A DNA stretch of 64,000 bases from Mesorhizobium qingshengii (GTDB lineage: Bacteria > Pseudomonadota > Alphaproteobacteria > Rhizobiales > Rhizobiaceae): positions 248,001 through 312,000 of the forward strand of contig NZ_FMXM01000006.1 in the NCBI RefSeq assembly GCF_900103325.1. Direction: 5' to 3'. The notes under the pieces were generated by a model. It ran no database searches and had not been told where the DNA came from. It saw only the letters and a program-made list of their open reading frames with translations. The position numbers and the translations under genes are program-made. The number at the start of each line of letters is the position of its first letter. The stretch's first letter is position 1. Shown here piece by piece: positions 9,270-19,058 of this stretch.

Positions 9270-12255
9270 TGAGGCGCCCTCCCGTCTCGTCGAAGAACAC
9301 CATGCCGGTAACCTCCACCTCGATCACCCCGTTTGGCATCGGCACATAGAGCGTGTCGCCCATGCGGCCGCGGCCACCGGCGACGAGTGCCAGCGCGATG
9401 GAGCGGCCGCAATTTTGCGACCAGTAGCTCGAGGTGACATGGCCGATCATCTTCATCGGGATCGCCTGCTTCGGATCCTCGACAATCTGCGCGCCTTCTT
9501 CCAGCACCACCTTTGGGTCCTTGGTCTTCAGGCCGACCAGTTGCTTGCGGCCCTTGGCCACCAGGTCCGGCCGCGCCATGCCGCGGATGCCGACGAAATC
9601 GGCCTTCTTCTTGCCGACCGCCCAGTCGAGACCGGCGTCGTTCGGCGTCACCGTGCCGTCCGTGTCCTGGCCGACGATGATGTAGCCCTTTTCGGCGCGC
9701 AGCACGTGCATGGCCTCGGTACCGTAAGCCGCCGCACCATGCTTCTGCCCCTCGGCCCACAGCGCTTCCCAGACAGCCTGGCCGTAGTCGGCCGGCACAT
9801 TGACTTCGAAGCCGCGCTCGCCGGTGAACGACATGCGGAACAGCCGCGTCGGCACGCCGCAGATCTTGCCTTCACGCACCGACATATGCGGCAGCGCCTC
9901 GTCGGACATGTCGATGCCTTCGACCAGCGGCGCGATGATGTCGCGCGACTTCGGCCCCTGCACGGCAATGACCGCCCACTGCTCGGTAATCGAGGTCAGC
10001 CAGACATTGAGATGCGGGAACTCGGTCTGGAGATAATCCTCCATGTGGTTCATGACGCGTGGCGCGCCGCCCGTTGTCGTCGTCACATGGAAGCGATCGG
10101 GCGCCAGCCGGCCGACGACGCCGTCATCATAGATGAAGCCGTCCTCGCGCAGCATGATGCCGTAGCGGCAGCGGCCGGGCTCCAGCTTCTCCCACGGATT
10201 GGTGTAGAGCAGTTCCATGAACTTGGCCGCGTCCGGACCGACCACTTCGATCTTGCCGAGCGTCGAGGCATCGAACAGGCCGGCCGTCTTACGAACCGCC
10301 ACACACTCGCGGTCGACCGCCGCGTGCATGTCTTCTCCCGCCTTGGGGAAATACCAGGCGCGCTTCCACTGGCCGACATCCTCGAACACCGCACCCTGGG
10401 CTTCGGCCCACGGATGGATCGCGGTTCTGCGTGTCGGGTCGAACAGCGGACCGCGCGCATGGCTGACGATCGCGCCGAACGTCACCGGCGTATAGGGCGC
10501 CCGGAACGTGGTCAGGCCGACCTCCGGGATCGGCTTGCCAAGCGTCTCGGCGGCAATCGCCAGGCCGTGCATGTTGGACGTCTTGCCCTGGTCGGTCGCC
10601 ATGCCGTTGGTGGTGAAGCGCTTGACGTGCTCGATCGAGCGCATGCCCTCGTGCACCGCCTGGCGAATGTCCTTGGCGGTGACGTCGTTCTGGAAATCGA
10701 CAAAGGCTTTCACTGTCGTATCCGACCCGGCGCCGGGGGCGGCGCCCAGCATGCCGCGCGACCAGCTCTCCGAGGCATCGACTTTCGGCTTCATGCCCCT
10801 GGCGGTTTTCGCGCCGGCATCCTTGGCCGCCTTGGCGCCCGCCGCATAGGCCTCGTCGAGCGACGCCGACAGCCCATCCGTGCCGTTGCAAGCGCCGACC
10901 GAGACGCAGTCCTGCGCGTAAATGCCCGGCACGAAGCGCTTGGTCTCGTCGTTGAAGGCGACCTTGCCGCGCGACTGCGAGAACAGATGCACCGACGGCG
11001 TCCAGCCGGCCGACATCAGGATCGCGTCGACAGGAATGGTGCGTTCGCCGCCGCCATTCTTCGGCTGCACGGTCATCGACGATACCCTGAGCTTGCCGCC
11101 GGCGCGGATCACCGCGCGGCCGAAATTGACCTCGATGCCAAGCGCCCGTGCCTCGTCGATCACCGGACCGGTCGGATTGTCGCGCAAATCGACGATCGCC
11201 GCCACGTTGACGCCGGCCTTCTTCAGGTCGATCGCCGCCGCATAAGCGGAATCATTGGCGGTGTAGACGCCGACATTCTTGCCGACCGCGACACCGTAGT
11301 GGTTGAGATAGGTGCGCGCCGCGCCCGCCAGCATGATGCCTGGCCGGTCGTTGTCGGCGAACACCATGTGCCGCTCGATGGCGCCGGAGGCCAGCACGAC
11401 GCGCTTGGCGCGAACCTGCCACAGCCGCTCGCGCGGCAATTCATGGCCGGGAGCCTTCAGATGATCGCTGACGCGCTCGACCAGGCCGACGAAATTCTGC
11501 GCGTAGTACCCAAAAGCGGTGGTGCGCGAGAGCACACGGACATTGTCCATGGCGGCGAGCTTCGCCACCGCACCTTGGGCCCAGGCAAAACCGTCCTGGC
11601 CGTCGATCCTGGCGCCGCTCTCGAAGCGCAGGCTGCCACCGAACTCGGCCTGCTCGTCGGCGAGGATGACGCGCACCCCGGTCTCGGCCGCGGCCAATGC
11701 CGCCGCGATGCCGGCGGCACCACCGCCCAGCACCAGCACGTCGCAATGCGCATAGCGCGATGAATAGTGATCGGGATCCGGCTGATCCGGGGAAACGCCA
11801 AGACCGGCCGCTGCCCGGATCTTCGGCTCATAAAGGCTCTTCCAGGCCGCCTTCGGCCACATGAAGGTCTTGTAGTAGAAACCGGCGGAAAAAAACGGCG
11901 AGGCCATATCGTTGACCGCGCCGACATCGAAGGACAGCGACGGCCAGCGGTTTTGCGACTGGGCGGCAAGCCCGTCATAGAGCTCCTGCACGGTGGCCCG
12001 CACGTTCGGCGTCTTGCGCGCAGCGTCGCGCTTGATCTCGACCAGCGCGTTCGGCTCTTCCGCGCCCGCCGACAGGATGCCGCGCGGACGATGGTACTTG
12101 AACGAGCGGCCGACGAGGTGGACGCCATTGGCGAGCAGCGCCGAAGCCAGCGTATCGCCCTCGATGCCGGCGTAGGATTGGCCATCGAAGCTGAACCGCG
12201 CGGTCTTCGCCTGGCTGAGGCGGCCGGCGCTGGGAATGCGGAACGCGCCGCTCAT
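9262..12255 (-). CDS. soxA: Sarcosine oxidase alpha subunit
   Basis: A 997-residue subunit at the usual full length. Domains in order: an N-terminal 2Fe-2S-like domain without an obvious cluster (about 15-105, with GRSFKYHRPRGI); an FAD/NAD-binding domain with DVLVLGGGAAGIAAALAAAE near 175-195; and a C-terminal GCV_T aminomethyltransferase domain (about 600-990) that binds tetrahydrofolate. It contains the NAD and part of the flavin site and transfers the methyl group of sarcosine to folate. It overlaps soxD by 4 nt and soxG by 8 nt. The long open frame on the opposite strand is a coding-bias shadow. Confidence 0.97.
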
Positions 12256-12563
12256 TTGGCAACCACTTCGTTGGAGATTTCGGGCAGCTTCGACGGCTTC
12301 GGCTCGCCGGCCTTGTAGGTCATGATGAACTTGTCGGTGACCGTGTCGCGCACGGCGTTGAAGAAGCGGGCGCAGCCATGCATGTGCCGCCAGCGCTCAT
12401 GGATGATGCCTTTGGGATTCGAGCGGATGAAGAAGAATTTCTCGAAATCGTCGTCGCTCTCGCCGGCAATGTTGGCCGAGCGCGCGATATGCGCTTCGCC
12501 GGCATTGCGGAATTCGAGCTCCGGGCGCTCTTCCTCGCAATAGGGGCAACGAATGAGAAGCAT
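12252..12563 (-). CDS. soxD: Sarcosine oxidase delta subunit
   Basis: A 103-residue zinc-binding subunit starting MLLIRCPYCEEE at 12563. The zinc ligands are visible as CPYC (residues 6-9) and the HMHGC segment in the middle of the chain; NPKGIIHERWRHMHGCARFF is the family hallmark. Overlaps soxA by 4 nt (ATGA). The 11 nt to the preceding unknown gene suggest one transcript. Slightly unusual is FFFIRS in place of the more common tyrosine-rich segment, which does not affect the call. Confidence 0.93.
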   Translation of the reverse strand: MLLIRCPYCEEERPELEFRNAGEAHIARSANIAGESDDDFEKFFFIRSNPKGIIHERWRHMHGCARFFNAVRDTVTDKFIMTYKAGEPKPSKLPEISNEVVAK

Positions 12564-12574
12564 TGTGTTCGTTC

Positions 12575-12997
12575 CTACAATTCGCCGTGGCCGACGCGGG
12601 CGCCGGCCGGTTGGTCGCAAAGCCTCTGGCCCATCGCCGCAAAAGGCGCGACGAGCCGGATGCGCTCCTCCACGCTTGCGGCCGGGCGAAAAAGATCGCG
12701 ATACGCCATGTTGCCGATGGTGAGTTGCACCGGATCGGTCGTGACGATGACGCGACGTGGCTCGAATGTGTCGTCCTCGCCAAGATCGGAGGGCCTGTTC
12801 TCCAGGAACATGACCACCTTCTGGCCGCCGCTCCACACGCAGGCCAGCATGCCGTCGTCGACGGAGAACGGCCAGTTGGCCTCGTTCCCGGCGCGGCTGA
12901 TCGGCTGCGTGCGCACTTCGTCCGCCGAAGGAAAATGGAACATGCCCTGTTCCCCCGCCAGCATCAGCGGCATCGCGACAGCCATCTGCGCCATCAT
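12575..12997 (-). CDS. Unrecognised protein inserted in the sarcosine oxidase operon
   Basis: A 140-residue protein whose start overlaps the soxB stop (TGATG at 12995-12999) and which ends 11 nt before soxD, so it is embedded in the operon. The N-terminus is weakly hydrophobic and methionine rich ([15 protein letters not shown]), possibly a poor signal peptide. The core holds WPFSVDDGMLACVW and the C-terminal part APFAAMGQRLCDQP, with two cysteines. The WPFSVDDGMLAC pattern recalls exported DUF2511-type proteins, but this is a weak resemblance. No such subunit belongs to the standard heterotetramer (soxB, D, A, G). Its position suggests a role in enzyme maturation, or chance location; unknown. 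Confidence 0.75.
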   Translation of the reverse strand: MMAQMAVAMPLMLAGEQGMFHFPSADEVRTQPISRAGNEANWPFSVDDGMLACVWSGGQKVVMFLENRPSDLGEDDTFEPRRVIVTTDPVQLTIGNMAYRDLFRPAASVEERIRLVAPFAAMGQRLCDQPAGARVGHGEL

Positions 12998-14250
12998 CAA
13001 TGCGCCACGGCCGCCGCCGCCGCCTCGTCGATCAGGCGGCCGGTGCGGAAGCGTTCGATGGTGAAGGGCGCGTTGATCGGATGCGGGTCGTCCTTGGCGA
13101 TGGTGTGGGCAAAGACATGGCCCGAGCCCGGCGTGGCCTTGAAGCCGCCCGTGCCCCAGCCGCAATTAACATAGAGGCCGGGCACCGGCGTCTTGGCTAG
13201 GATCGGCGAGCGGTCAGGCGTGACGTCGACGATGCCGCCCCATGAACGCAGCATCTTCATGCGCGTGAAGATCGGGAACATCTCGCAGATGGCGTCGAGC
13301 GTGTGCTGCAGGATGTGCAGGCCGCCAGTCTGCGAATAGGAGACATACTGGTCGGTGCCGGCGCCGATCACCAGTTCGCCCTTGTCGGACTGCGAGATAT
13401 AGGCGTGCACCGTGTTCGACATCACCACGCAAGGCACCACCGGCTTGACCGGCTCGGACACCAGCGCCTGCAGCGGGTAGCTTTCCAGCGGCATGCGCAC
13501 GCCGGCCATGTTCATGATGACAGAGGAATGGCCGGCGGCGACAACGCCGACCTTCTTGGCGCCGATGAAGCCGCGTGTCGTGTCGACGCCCATGACCGCG
13601 CCGTTCGGCGCCCGCTTGACCCCGGTGACCTCGCAGTTCTGGATGATATGCACGCCACGCGCCGAGGCGCCGCGCGCATAACCCCAGGCCACCGCATCGT
13701 GGCGCGCCGTGCCGCCACGGCGCTGCAGTGCCGCACCGACCACCGGATAGCGTGCGTCTTTGGAGATGTTGAGCGGCGGGCAGAACTCCTTCGCCTGCTC
13801 CGGCGACAGCCATTCATTGTCGATGCCGTTCAGCCGGTTGGCGTGGACATGGCGCTTCAGCACCTGGATGTCGTGCACATTGTGGGCCAGCATCATGACG
13901 CCGCGCGCCGAATACATGACGTTGTAGTTGAGCTCCTGGCTGAGCCCGTCCCACAGCTTCAGCGCATGGTCGTAGATCCCGGCGCTCTCGTCATAGAGAT
14001 AGTTGGAGCGGATGATGGTGGTGTTGCGGCCGGTGTTGCCGCCGCCCAGCCAGCCCTTTTCCAGCACCGCGACATTGGTGATGCCATGGACCGTGGCGAG
14101 ATAATAGGCGGTGGCCAGGCCGTGACCGCCGGCGCCGACGATGATGACGTCGTATTCCTTCTTGGGCTCAGGCGAGGACCACTGTTCCTCCCAACCCTTG
14201 TGGCCGCGCATGGCCTCGCGGGCGATGGCGAATACCGAATATTTCTTCAA
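12997..14250 (-). CDS. soxB: Sarcosine oxidase beta subunit
   Basis: A 417-residue flavoprotein, exactly the usual length, when started at the TTG at 14250 (reads [20 protein letters not shown], the conserved N-terminus). The FAD motif [16 protein letters not shown] lies at about 37-51, and the C-terminal [14 protein letters not shown] closes the FAD domain. This subunit carries the site of sarcosine oxidation, with covalently bound FMN in the known family. In-frame extension to 14709 is unsupported. It begins the operon; the 217 nt to the divergent gene at 14468 should hold its promoter. Confidence 0.95.
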   Translation of the reverse strand: MKKYSVFAIAREAMRGHKGWEEQWSSPEPKKEYDVIIVGAGGHGLATAYYLATVHGITNVAVLEKGWLGGGNTGRNTTIIRSNYLYDESAGIYDHALKLWDGLSQELNYNVMYSARGVMMLAHNVHDIQVLKRHVHANRLNGIDNEWLSPEQAKEFCPPLNISKDARYPVVGAALQRRGGTARHDAVAWGYARGASARGVHIIQNCEVTGVKRAPNGAVMGVDTTRGFIGAKKVGVVAAGHSSVIMNMAGVRMPLESYPLQALVSEPVKPVVPCVVMSNTVHAYISQSDKGELVIGAGTDQYVSYSQTGGLHILQHTLDAICEMFPIFTRMKMLRSWGGIVDVTPDRSPILAKTPVPGLYVNCGWGTGGFKATPGSGHVFAHTIAKDDPHPINAPFTIERFRTGRLIDEAAAAAVAH

Positions 14251-14467
14251 CGTCCCAGCCTCGCGCCAACAGATCTCGCGGATTGCAGCCGGGCGTTCAG
14301 TCGGTCCCGGCGCGCGAGGTGTATCACTAGCGAAACCGGGCTTCCACCCTTGCGCTGTTTGCGACGGCGCTTGCCGTTTTGCGCCGCGACAAAAAAGACG
14401 CATCCGGACTGGCCGATGCAACGGCCCTCGGCCACTATTCGTGTTGCCGAACCTTTGGAGCAAGATT

Positions 14468-14836
14468 GTGGGCAATGCCTGGTGGAATTTGACATTGCGC
14501 TTCCTGCTGGAGTTGGCCGCCTTGCTCGGCCTCGGCATCGCGGGTTGGAGCCTCTCGGACGGATGGTGGCGCTGGGTCCTGGCCCCGGCCTTGCCGCTCG
14601 TTGCAGCTATGCTGTGGGGAACCTTTGCGGTACTCAACGACCCAAGCCGCTCGGGGCGTGCACCCGTGCCTGTGCCGGGCGCGGCGCGGCTGGTGCTCGA
14701 ACTGGTCATCCTGTTCAGCGGTGCCGCCGGATTCTATGCAGCCGGCTACACGGCCACGGGCATCATCGTCGCCGCGTTCATCGCCATCAGCTACGCATTT
14801 TCGCTCGACCGGCTCGGTTGGCTGCTGAGGCAATAG
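14468..14836 (+). CDS. YrdB-like (DUF2568) membrane protein
   Basis: A 122-residue hydrophobic protein starting at GTG 14468, with GGAG 7 nt upstream. Four transmembrane helices can be seen: around [54 protein letters not shown] and [17 protein letters not shown]. The LLELAAL.G.G..GW start and the [14 protein letters not shown] motif are those of the YrdB/DUF2568 family. Function unknown. Transcribed divergently from soxB and directly upstream of an SDR gene. Confidence 0.82.
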   Translation: MGNAWWNLTLRFLLELAALLGLGIAGWSLSDGWWRWVLAPALPLVAAMLWGTFAVLNDPSRSGRAPVPVPGAARLVLELVILFSGAAGFYAAGYTATGIIVAAFIAISYAFSLDRLGWLLRQ

Positions 14837-14942
14837 CCCGGATCGGCGCGGCCTTCGCAGGTATCGGGTGGCCCCGACCCGCGCCATTTGCGACCAGACA
14901 TCCGATCGCCGGCAGATCCGGTACGAAGCAAAGGATGTAAGA

Positions 14943-15701
14943 ATGTTCGCACTCGCCAACAAGGTCGCCATCGTCACCGGCGCCAGTTCCGGCATCGGCC
15001 GCGCCACGGCAAGACTCTTCGCCGAAGAAGGCGCCAAGCTCATCGTCGCTGCCCGCCGCCAGGCGGAGCTCGACATCCTCGTCAACGAAATTCTCGAGGC
15101 CGGCGGAATGGCCACGGCCCTTGCAGGCAACGTCACCGAAGAGGCTTATGCGAAAGGGCTTGTCGAACTGGCGATGGACAAGTTCGGCGGCCTCGACATC
15201 GCCTTCAACAATGCCGGCGCCGTCGGCCTGATGGCCGCCCTGCCCGACATGACACCGACGGCGTGGCACGAGACCATGGACACCAACCTGACGAGCGCCT
15301 TTCTCGGTGCGAAATATCAGATACCGGCCATGCTGGAGCGGGACGGCGGCTCGCTCATCTTCACCTCCAGCTTTGTCGGCCGGACCGCCGGCATCCCCGG
15401 CATGGCCGCCTACGCCGCCGCCAAGGCCGGTCTGATCGGCTTGACGCAGGTTCTGGCAGCCGAATACGGCCCGAAGGGCCTGCGCGTCAACGCGCTGTTG
15501 CCCGGCGGCACCGACACGCCAGGGGCGACGACAACGACGCCCGAAGCCCGCGCTTTCGTCGAAGGCATCCATGCCCTGAAGCGCATGGCGCAGCCCGAAG
15601 AGATCGCCCGCTCGGCCCTTTATCTCGCCTCCGATGCCTCGAGCTTCACCACCGGAACCGCGCTGTTCGCCGACGGCGGCGTGTCGATCAACCGGACGTG
15701 A
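14943..15701 (+). CDS. SDR family oxidoreductase
   Basis: A 252-residue short-chain dehydrogenase with TGASSGIG near the N-terminus, NNAGAVG, catalytic YAAAKAG and C-terminal TGTALFADGGVS. Closest in look to the SDR oxidoreductases that rhizobia carry in many copies; no substrate can be named. The ATG at 14943 follows AAGGATG at 14930-14936 as ribosome site. The 106 nt after DUF2568 make cotranscription possible. Confidence 0.88.
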   Translation: MFALANKVAIVTGASSGIGRATARLFAEEGAKLIVAARRQAELDILVNEILEAGGMATALAGNVTEEAYAKGLVELAMDKFGGLDIAFNNAGAVGLMAALPDMTPTAWHETMDTNLTSAFLGAKYQIPAMLERDGGSLIFTSSFVGRTAGIPGMAAYAAAKAGLIGLTQVLAAEYGPKGLRVNALLPGGTDTPGATTTTPEARAFVEGIHALKRMAQPEEIARSALYLASDASSFTTGTALFADGGVSINRT

Positions 15702-15824
15702 AGGGTTTTTGCGGCGAACAGGCCTGTTCGTCGCCGTGACGCAGGCCGTCGGTCTTGCTTTTTCCGCGCGATTTGGCGATTCCGTCTCCTGTCGAATTCC
15801 TGTCGAAAAACGGGGCCTGGAACG

Positions 15825-16211
15825 ATGATGCTGATCAGAACCTATGTGGCTGCGAGCGCGATCGAGGGCGTCGGCGTGTTCGCCGCCGAGCCGATCCGGA
15901 AAGGCGCCTCGATCTGGCGACTCGATCCGGACTTCGATCGGCTGGTCCCGACGGAGAAATACGAGGCAGCACCCCCGCACCTCAGGGAATTGCTCGACCG
16001 CTATGCCTATCCGAGCCCCGACCGGCCGGGTTTCATGGTCTATGAAGTCGACAATGGCCGCTTCATGAACCATGCTGGAAATCCAAACACGGATTTTTCG
16101 CAGTATGGCGGCGCAACCGCCACCCGCGACATCGCCGCGGGCGAGGAAATCACCTGTGACTACGGCGAGTTCTTCGAGGATTTCGAGCGGCTTCACCTGG
16201 CCACGGCGTAG
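15825..16211 (+). CDS. SET domain protein
   Basis: A 128-residue stand-alone SET domain. It shows the N-terminal GVGVFAAEPIRKG segment, then FMNHAGNPNT (the NHS-type S-adenosylmethionine-binding motif) and the C-terminal EEITCDYGEFF. SET domains methylate lysines, and free-standing bacterial copies are thought to act on proteins, but the target is unknown. Cysteine residues of the eukaryotic post-SET motif are absent. A palindrome, CGAACAGGCCTGTTCG, lies at 15715-15730, 95 nt before the start. Confidence 0.85.
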   Translation: MMLIRTYVAASAIEGVGVFAAEPIRKGASIWRLDPDFDRLVPTEKYEAAPPHLRELLDRYAYPSPDRPGFMVYEVDNGRFMNHAGNPNTDFSQYGGATATRDIAAGEEITCDYGEFFEDFERLHLATA

Positions 16212-16391
16212 TCGGCTCCCTTATCCTGCGGCAAAACCGGCCGTGGTTTGGCCGTCCAAGTTCATTTCGGCTGTGGACAGCGCGGGATGATTCTGCTATC
16301 AGCCGCCACAATTCGTGGTGTAAATCGCCGCGGAGGCTAGTGGCTATGGCCGCTTGCCTGTTGATATCAAACCCGAAAGACAGGATTGCCC

Positions 16392-16670
16392 GTGCAGGTA
16401 CTCGTCCGCGACAACAATGTTGATCAGGCGCTTCGCGCTCTCAAGAAGAAGATGCAGCGTGAAGGCATTTTCCGCGAAATGAAGATGCGCGGTCATTACG
16501 AGAAGCCTTCCGAGAAGCGCGCCCGTGAAAAGGCGGAAGCCGTGCGCCGCGCCCGCAAGCTGGCCCGCAAGCGCGCACAGCGCGAAGGCCTGCTGCCGAT
16601 GACGCCTCGCCCGGTTGCCGCTGGTGCTGCCGGCGGTGCAGGTGGTGCTCCGCGTCCGCCGCGGTTCTAA
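16392..16670 (+). CDS. rpsU: 30S ribosomal protein S21
   Basis: A 92-residue S21 protein of the rhizobial type. The conserved [19 protein letters not shown] start and [18 protein letters not shown] are present, with the alphaproteobacterial C-terminal tail rich in Ala, Gly and Pro. The GTG at 16392 gives the standard N-terminus; an in-frame TTG at 16386 is possible but less likely. Followed by a strong rho-independent terminator (16703-16742), so it is monocistronic. Confidence 0.95.
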   Translation: MQVLVRDNNVDQALRALKKKMQREGIFREMKMRGHYEKPSEKRAREKAEAVRRARKLARKRAQREGLLPMTPRPVAAGAAGGAGGAPRPPRF

Positions 16671-16702
16671 CGCCAATTTTTCGTCCTTTTCCAAGGATAT
16701 CC

Positions 16703-16742
16703 AAGGTGGCGCGATGTGGAATCGCCGCCACCTTTTTGTTTT
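16703..16742 (+). terminator. Rho-independent terminator of rpsU
   Basis: AAGGTGGCG (16703-16711) pairs with CGCCACCTT (16726-16734) and a T-rich tail follows (TTTTTGTTTT). Confidence 0.85.
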
Positions 16743-16810
16743 GATTGTGACCCGGCCCGGAGGGGGGATCCGGACCTGAACGACGCGGCGCAAGTGAGGA
16801 CAGGGCAGAC

Positions 16811-17653
16811 ATGAACGCAACAAGCGTGGAGCGCGGGACCGCATTGCGTGGTTTCGCCCTGACGGCAGCCCTGCTTTCCGGCTTGGTGCTTGCCGGTTGC
16901 CAGACGGCTGGCCCGACCGGCGAATTCAACAACATCGACAAGGCGCAAGGGTCGAGCGAGAACATCTCCTCGCTGTCGGCGGTGATCCAGCGCAATCCCC
17001 AGGATCCCGAAGGCTACAATGTGCGCGGCTCGGCCTATGGCCGGGGCGGCCAGTACCAGGCGGCGCTCAAGGATTTCAACACCGCGATCCAGCTCAACCC
17101 GAATTTCTTCCAGGCCTATTCCAACCGCGCGCTCATCCAGCGCTTCCTCGGCAACCAGGCGGCCGCGCTCAACGATTACAACCGCTCGATCCAGATCAAC
17201 GGCAATTATGACGCCGCCTATATCGGCCGCGGCAATCTCTACCGCAAGGCGGGCCGCACCCAGGAGGCCTTCAACGACTTCCAGAAGGCAATCCAGCTCG
17301 ACACGACCGATGCCCGTGCCTACCACAATCGCGGCCTGATCTATCAGAGCCAGGGCCAGCACAAGTTCGCCATCGAGGATTTCTCGACCGCCATCTCGCT
17401 CGCGCCTGATGCCGCCGAGCCCTACAACGGCCGCGGTCTCTCCTATCTGGCGATGAACGACGAGGACAACGCCTTCGCCGACTTCAACATGGCCATCAAG
17501 CTGGATGGCAAGAACGCCGAAGCCTGGGCCAACCAGGCGCTGATCTACGAGCGGCGCGGTGACAAGGCCAAGGCGGCGAAATCCTATCGCGAAGCCGTTC
17601 ACCTCGACCCCACCTACCAGCCAGCCAAGGACGGCCTGGCCCGCGTCAGCTGA
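16811..17653 (+). CDS. TPR-repeat lipoprotein
   Basis: A 280-residue lipoprotein. The lipobox LAGC has its cysteine at residue 30 after a hydrophobic leader. The rest is an array of about six tetratricopeptide repeats with regular NRGLIYQ, NRALIQR and GRGNLYR signature helices. Such outer-membrane TPR lipoproteins (NlpI-like) scaffold envelope proteins such as peptidoglycan hydrolases, but this one's partners are unknown. It reads away from rpsU and has its own upstream region of about 70 nt after the terminator. Confidence 0.9.
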   Translation: MNATSVERGTALRGFALTAALLSGLVLAGCQTAGPTGEFNNIDKAQGSSENISSLSAVIQRNPQDPEGYNVRGSAYGRGGQYQAALKDFNTAIQLNPNFFQAYSNRALIQRFLGNQAAALNDYNRSIQINGNYDAAYIGRGNLYRKAGRTQEAFNDFQKAIQLDTTDARAYHNRGLIYQSQGQHKFAIEDFSTAISLAPDAAEPYNGRGLSYLAMNDEDNAFADFNMAIKLDGKNAEAWANQALIYERRGDKAKAAKSYREAVHLDPTYQPAKDGLARVS

Positions 17654-17813
17654 TATCGATTTCGGCAGCGCCCTTGCACCATCCAGGCGCCGGGGTGTCC
17701 TTTGCGTGTCCGAAAGGACACGCGGCGCCGCGGATCGCCGTCGATCCGGCAACCGCGCGTTAACCCCGGCGGCAGGCCGCCAGCCCTTGCCTTGTTCGCG
17801 CCAAGTTTTCGGC

Positions 17814-17839
17814 GGAACGGTCTGGCCACCCAAGCCGTT
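17814..17839 (+). promoter_or_regulatory. Possible EcfG-type promoter before the first DUF992 gene
   Basis: GGAAC at 17814-17818, 17 nt, then CGTT at 17836-17839. The spacer fits the N17-CGTT form of the general-stress promoter. The start codon is 32 nt downstream. Confidence 0.4.
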
Positions 17840-17870
17840 ACTTCGAAGCAATTTGCGAAAGGACTCACCC

Positions 17871-18347
17871 ATGATCAAGAAACTCGCCTGCGCCGCTGCC
17901 CTCGCCACGACGGTATTCGCCGCCGCCCCGGCCAGCGCCGGCAAGCTGCAACTCGGCACCCTCGACTGCACCATAGATGGCGGCACCGGCTATGTCGTCG
18001 CCTCCAACAAGGGCGTGTCCTGCACCTTCAGGCCGCATCATGGCGGCCCGTCGGAGATGTATACCGGCGTCATCTCCAAGATCGGCGTCGATGTCGGCAA
18101 GACCCATCAGGGCCAGCTCGTCTGGGCCGTGCTGGCGGCAACGCGCGACCGCGACGCGGGCGATCTCGCCGGCAGCTACTATGGCGTCAACGCCGAAGCG
18201 AGCGTTGTCACCGGTGGTGGCGCCAATCTGCTGGTCGGTGGGCTGAACAGCGCCTTCATGCTGGAACCGCTCAGCGTCCAGGCACAGACCGGCGTCAATC
18301 TTGCCGTTGCCGTGACCTCGCTCGAGTTGATCCACTCGTTCAAGTAA
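17871..18347 (+). CDS. DUF992 exported protein (copy 1)
   Basis: A 158-residue secreted or periplasmic protein. Signal peptide MIKKLACAAALATTVFAAAPASA, then the DUF992 domain: LGTLDCTIDGGTGYV, SNKGVSCTF (a Cys pair 25 residues apart, probably disulfide bonded), GGGANLLVGG and LQAQTGVNLA-like end. The family is almost confined to Rhizobiales and has no known function. A second copy follows at 18516. A possible stress promoter lies just upstream. Confidence 0.88.
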   Translation: MIKKLACAAALATTVFAAAPASAGKLQLGTLDCTIDGGTGYVVASNKGVSCTFRPHHGGPSEMYTGVISKIGVDVGKTHQGQLVWAVLAATRDRDAGDLAGSYYGVNAEASVVTGGGANLLVGGLNSAFMLEPLSVQAQTGVNLAVAVTSLELIHSFK

Positions 18348-18384
18348 ATGCATGGAGCCAAGTGCTCCATGCCCCTCACCCTGC

Positions 18385-18426
18385 GGCGCGGAACCGGATA
18401 GGATGGTTCCGCGCCGTTTGATTTTT
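18385..18426 (+). terminator. Terminator after DUF992 copy 1
   Basis: GGCGCGGAACC (18385-18395) pairs with GGTTCCGCGCC (18405-18415) around a 9-nt loop, then GTTTGATTTTT. A smaller hairpin CATGGAGC/GCTCCATG lies just before it (18351-18371). Confidence 0.8.
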
Positions 18427-18480
18427 GAGCAATTCCAGGAAAAGTGTGAAACGGTTTTCCGTCCGGAATAGCGTCAAAAA
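18427..18480 (+). repeat. Intergenic palindromic element (ATTCC...GGAAT type)
   Basis: An imperfect inverted repeat: ATTCC-a-GGAAAA at 18432-18442 against TTTTCC-gtcc-GGAAT ending at 18469. This sequence type is common between genes in Mesorhizobium and related genomes (recalled, not searched here). It sits between the two DUF992 genes and could be an mRNA-level structure or simple dispersed repeat. Confidence 0.6.
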
Positions 18481-18515
18481 AGATAGAGCGGTTCCGAACC
18501 GCTCGGGGGACCGCC

Positions 18516-18998
18516 ATGCCGAAGACAGCCTTCGCCGCTGCCATAATCGCAACCGTGCTTGCCGGCGCGGCTCAGGCGCAGGACCGGGGCATAGAGCTCG
18601 GCACGCTTGACTGCGCCATCGGTGGCGGCACCGGCTTCATCTTCGGCTCGAGCAAGGATTTGAGCTGCACCTTCACCCCAGCCGACAAGAGCTTTGCGCC
18701 GGAAGCCTATTTCGGCGCGGTCAACAAATACGGCCTCGACATCGGCACCACAAAGCAGTCGGTGATGCAGTGGCTGGTGCTGACGCCGTTGAAGAACATC
18801 TACGCGCCGGGCGCGCTGGCTGGAGACTATATCGGCGCCAGCGCCGAAGTGACGGCCGCCGTCGGCGCAGGCGCCAACCTGCTGGTCGGCGGCTCCTCGC
18901 AGGCCTTCACCTTGCAGCCGCTCAGCCTGCAGACACAGACCGGCATCAACCTCGCCATCGGCGTCAGCCAGTTCCAGTTGCGCAGCACCGAGAACTGA
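18516..18998 (+). CDS. DUF992 exported protein (copy 2)
   Basis: A 160-residue paralogue of the upstream DUF992 protein. Signal peptide MPKTAFAAAIIATVLAGAAQA, then LGTLDCAIGGGTGFI, SSKDLSCTF (the same cysteine pair), GAGANLLVGG and LQTQTGINLA. Despite clear homology the two share only part of their sequence, so the duplication is not recent. Separated from copy 1 by a terminator, hence separately expressed. Function unknown. Confidence 0.88.
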   Translation: MPKTAFAAAIIATVLAGAAQAQDRGIELGTLDCAIGGGTGFIFGSSKDLSCTFTPADKSFAPEAYFGAVNKYGLDIGTTKQSVMQWLVLTPLKNIYAPGALAGDYIGASAEVTAAVGAGANLLVGGSSQAFTLQPLSLQTQTGINLAIGVSQFQLRSTEN

Positions 18999-19058
18999 CC
19001 GCGACGAAGACCGCCGATCCTGGAAGACGGCCGCGAGAACAGGCTCTCGAAAAACTGC

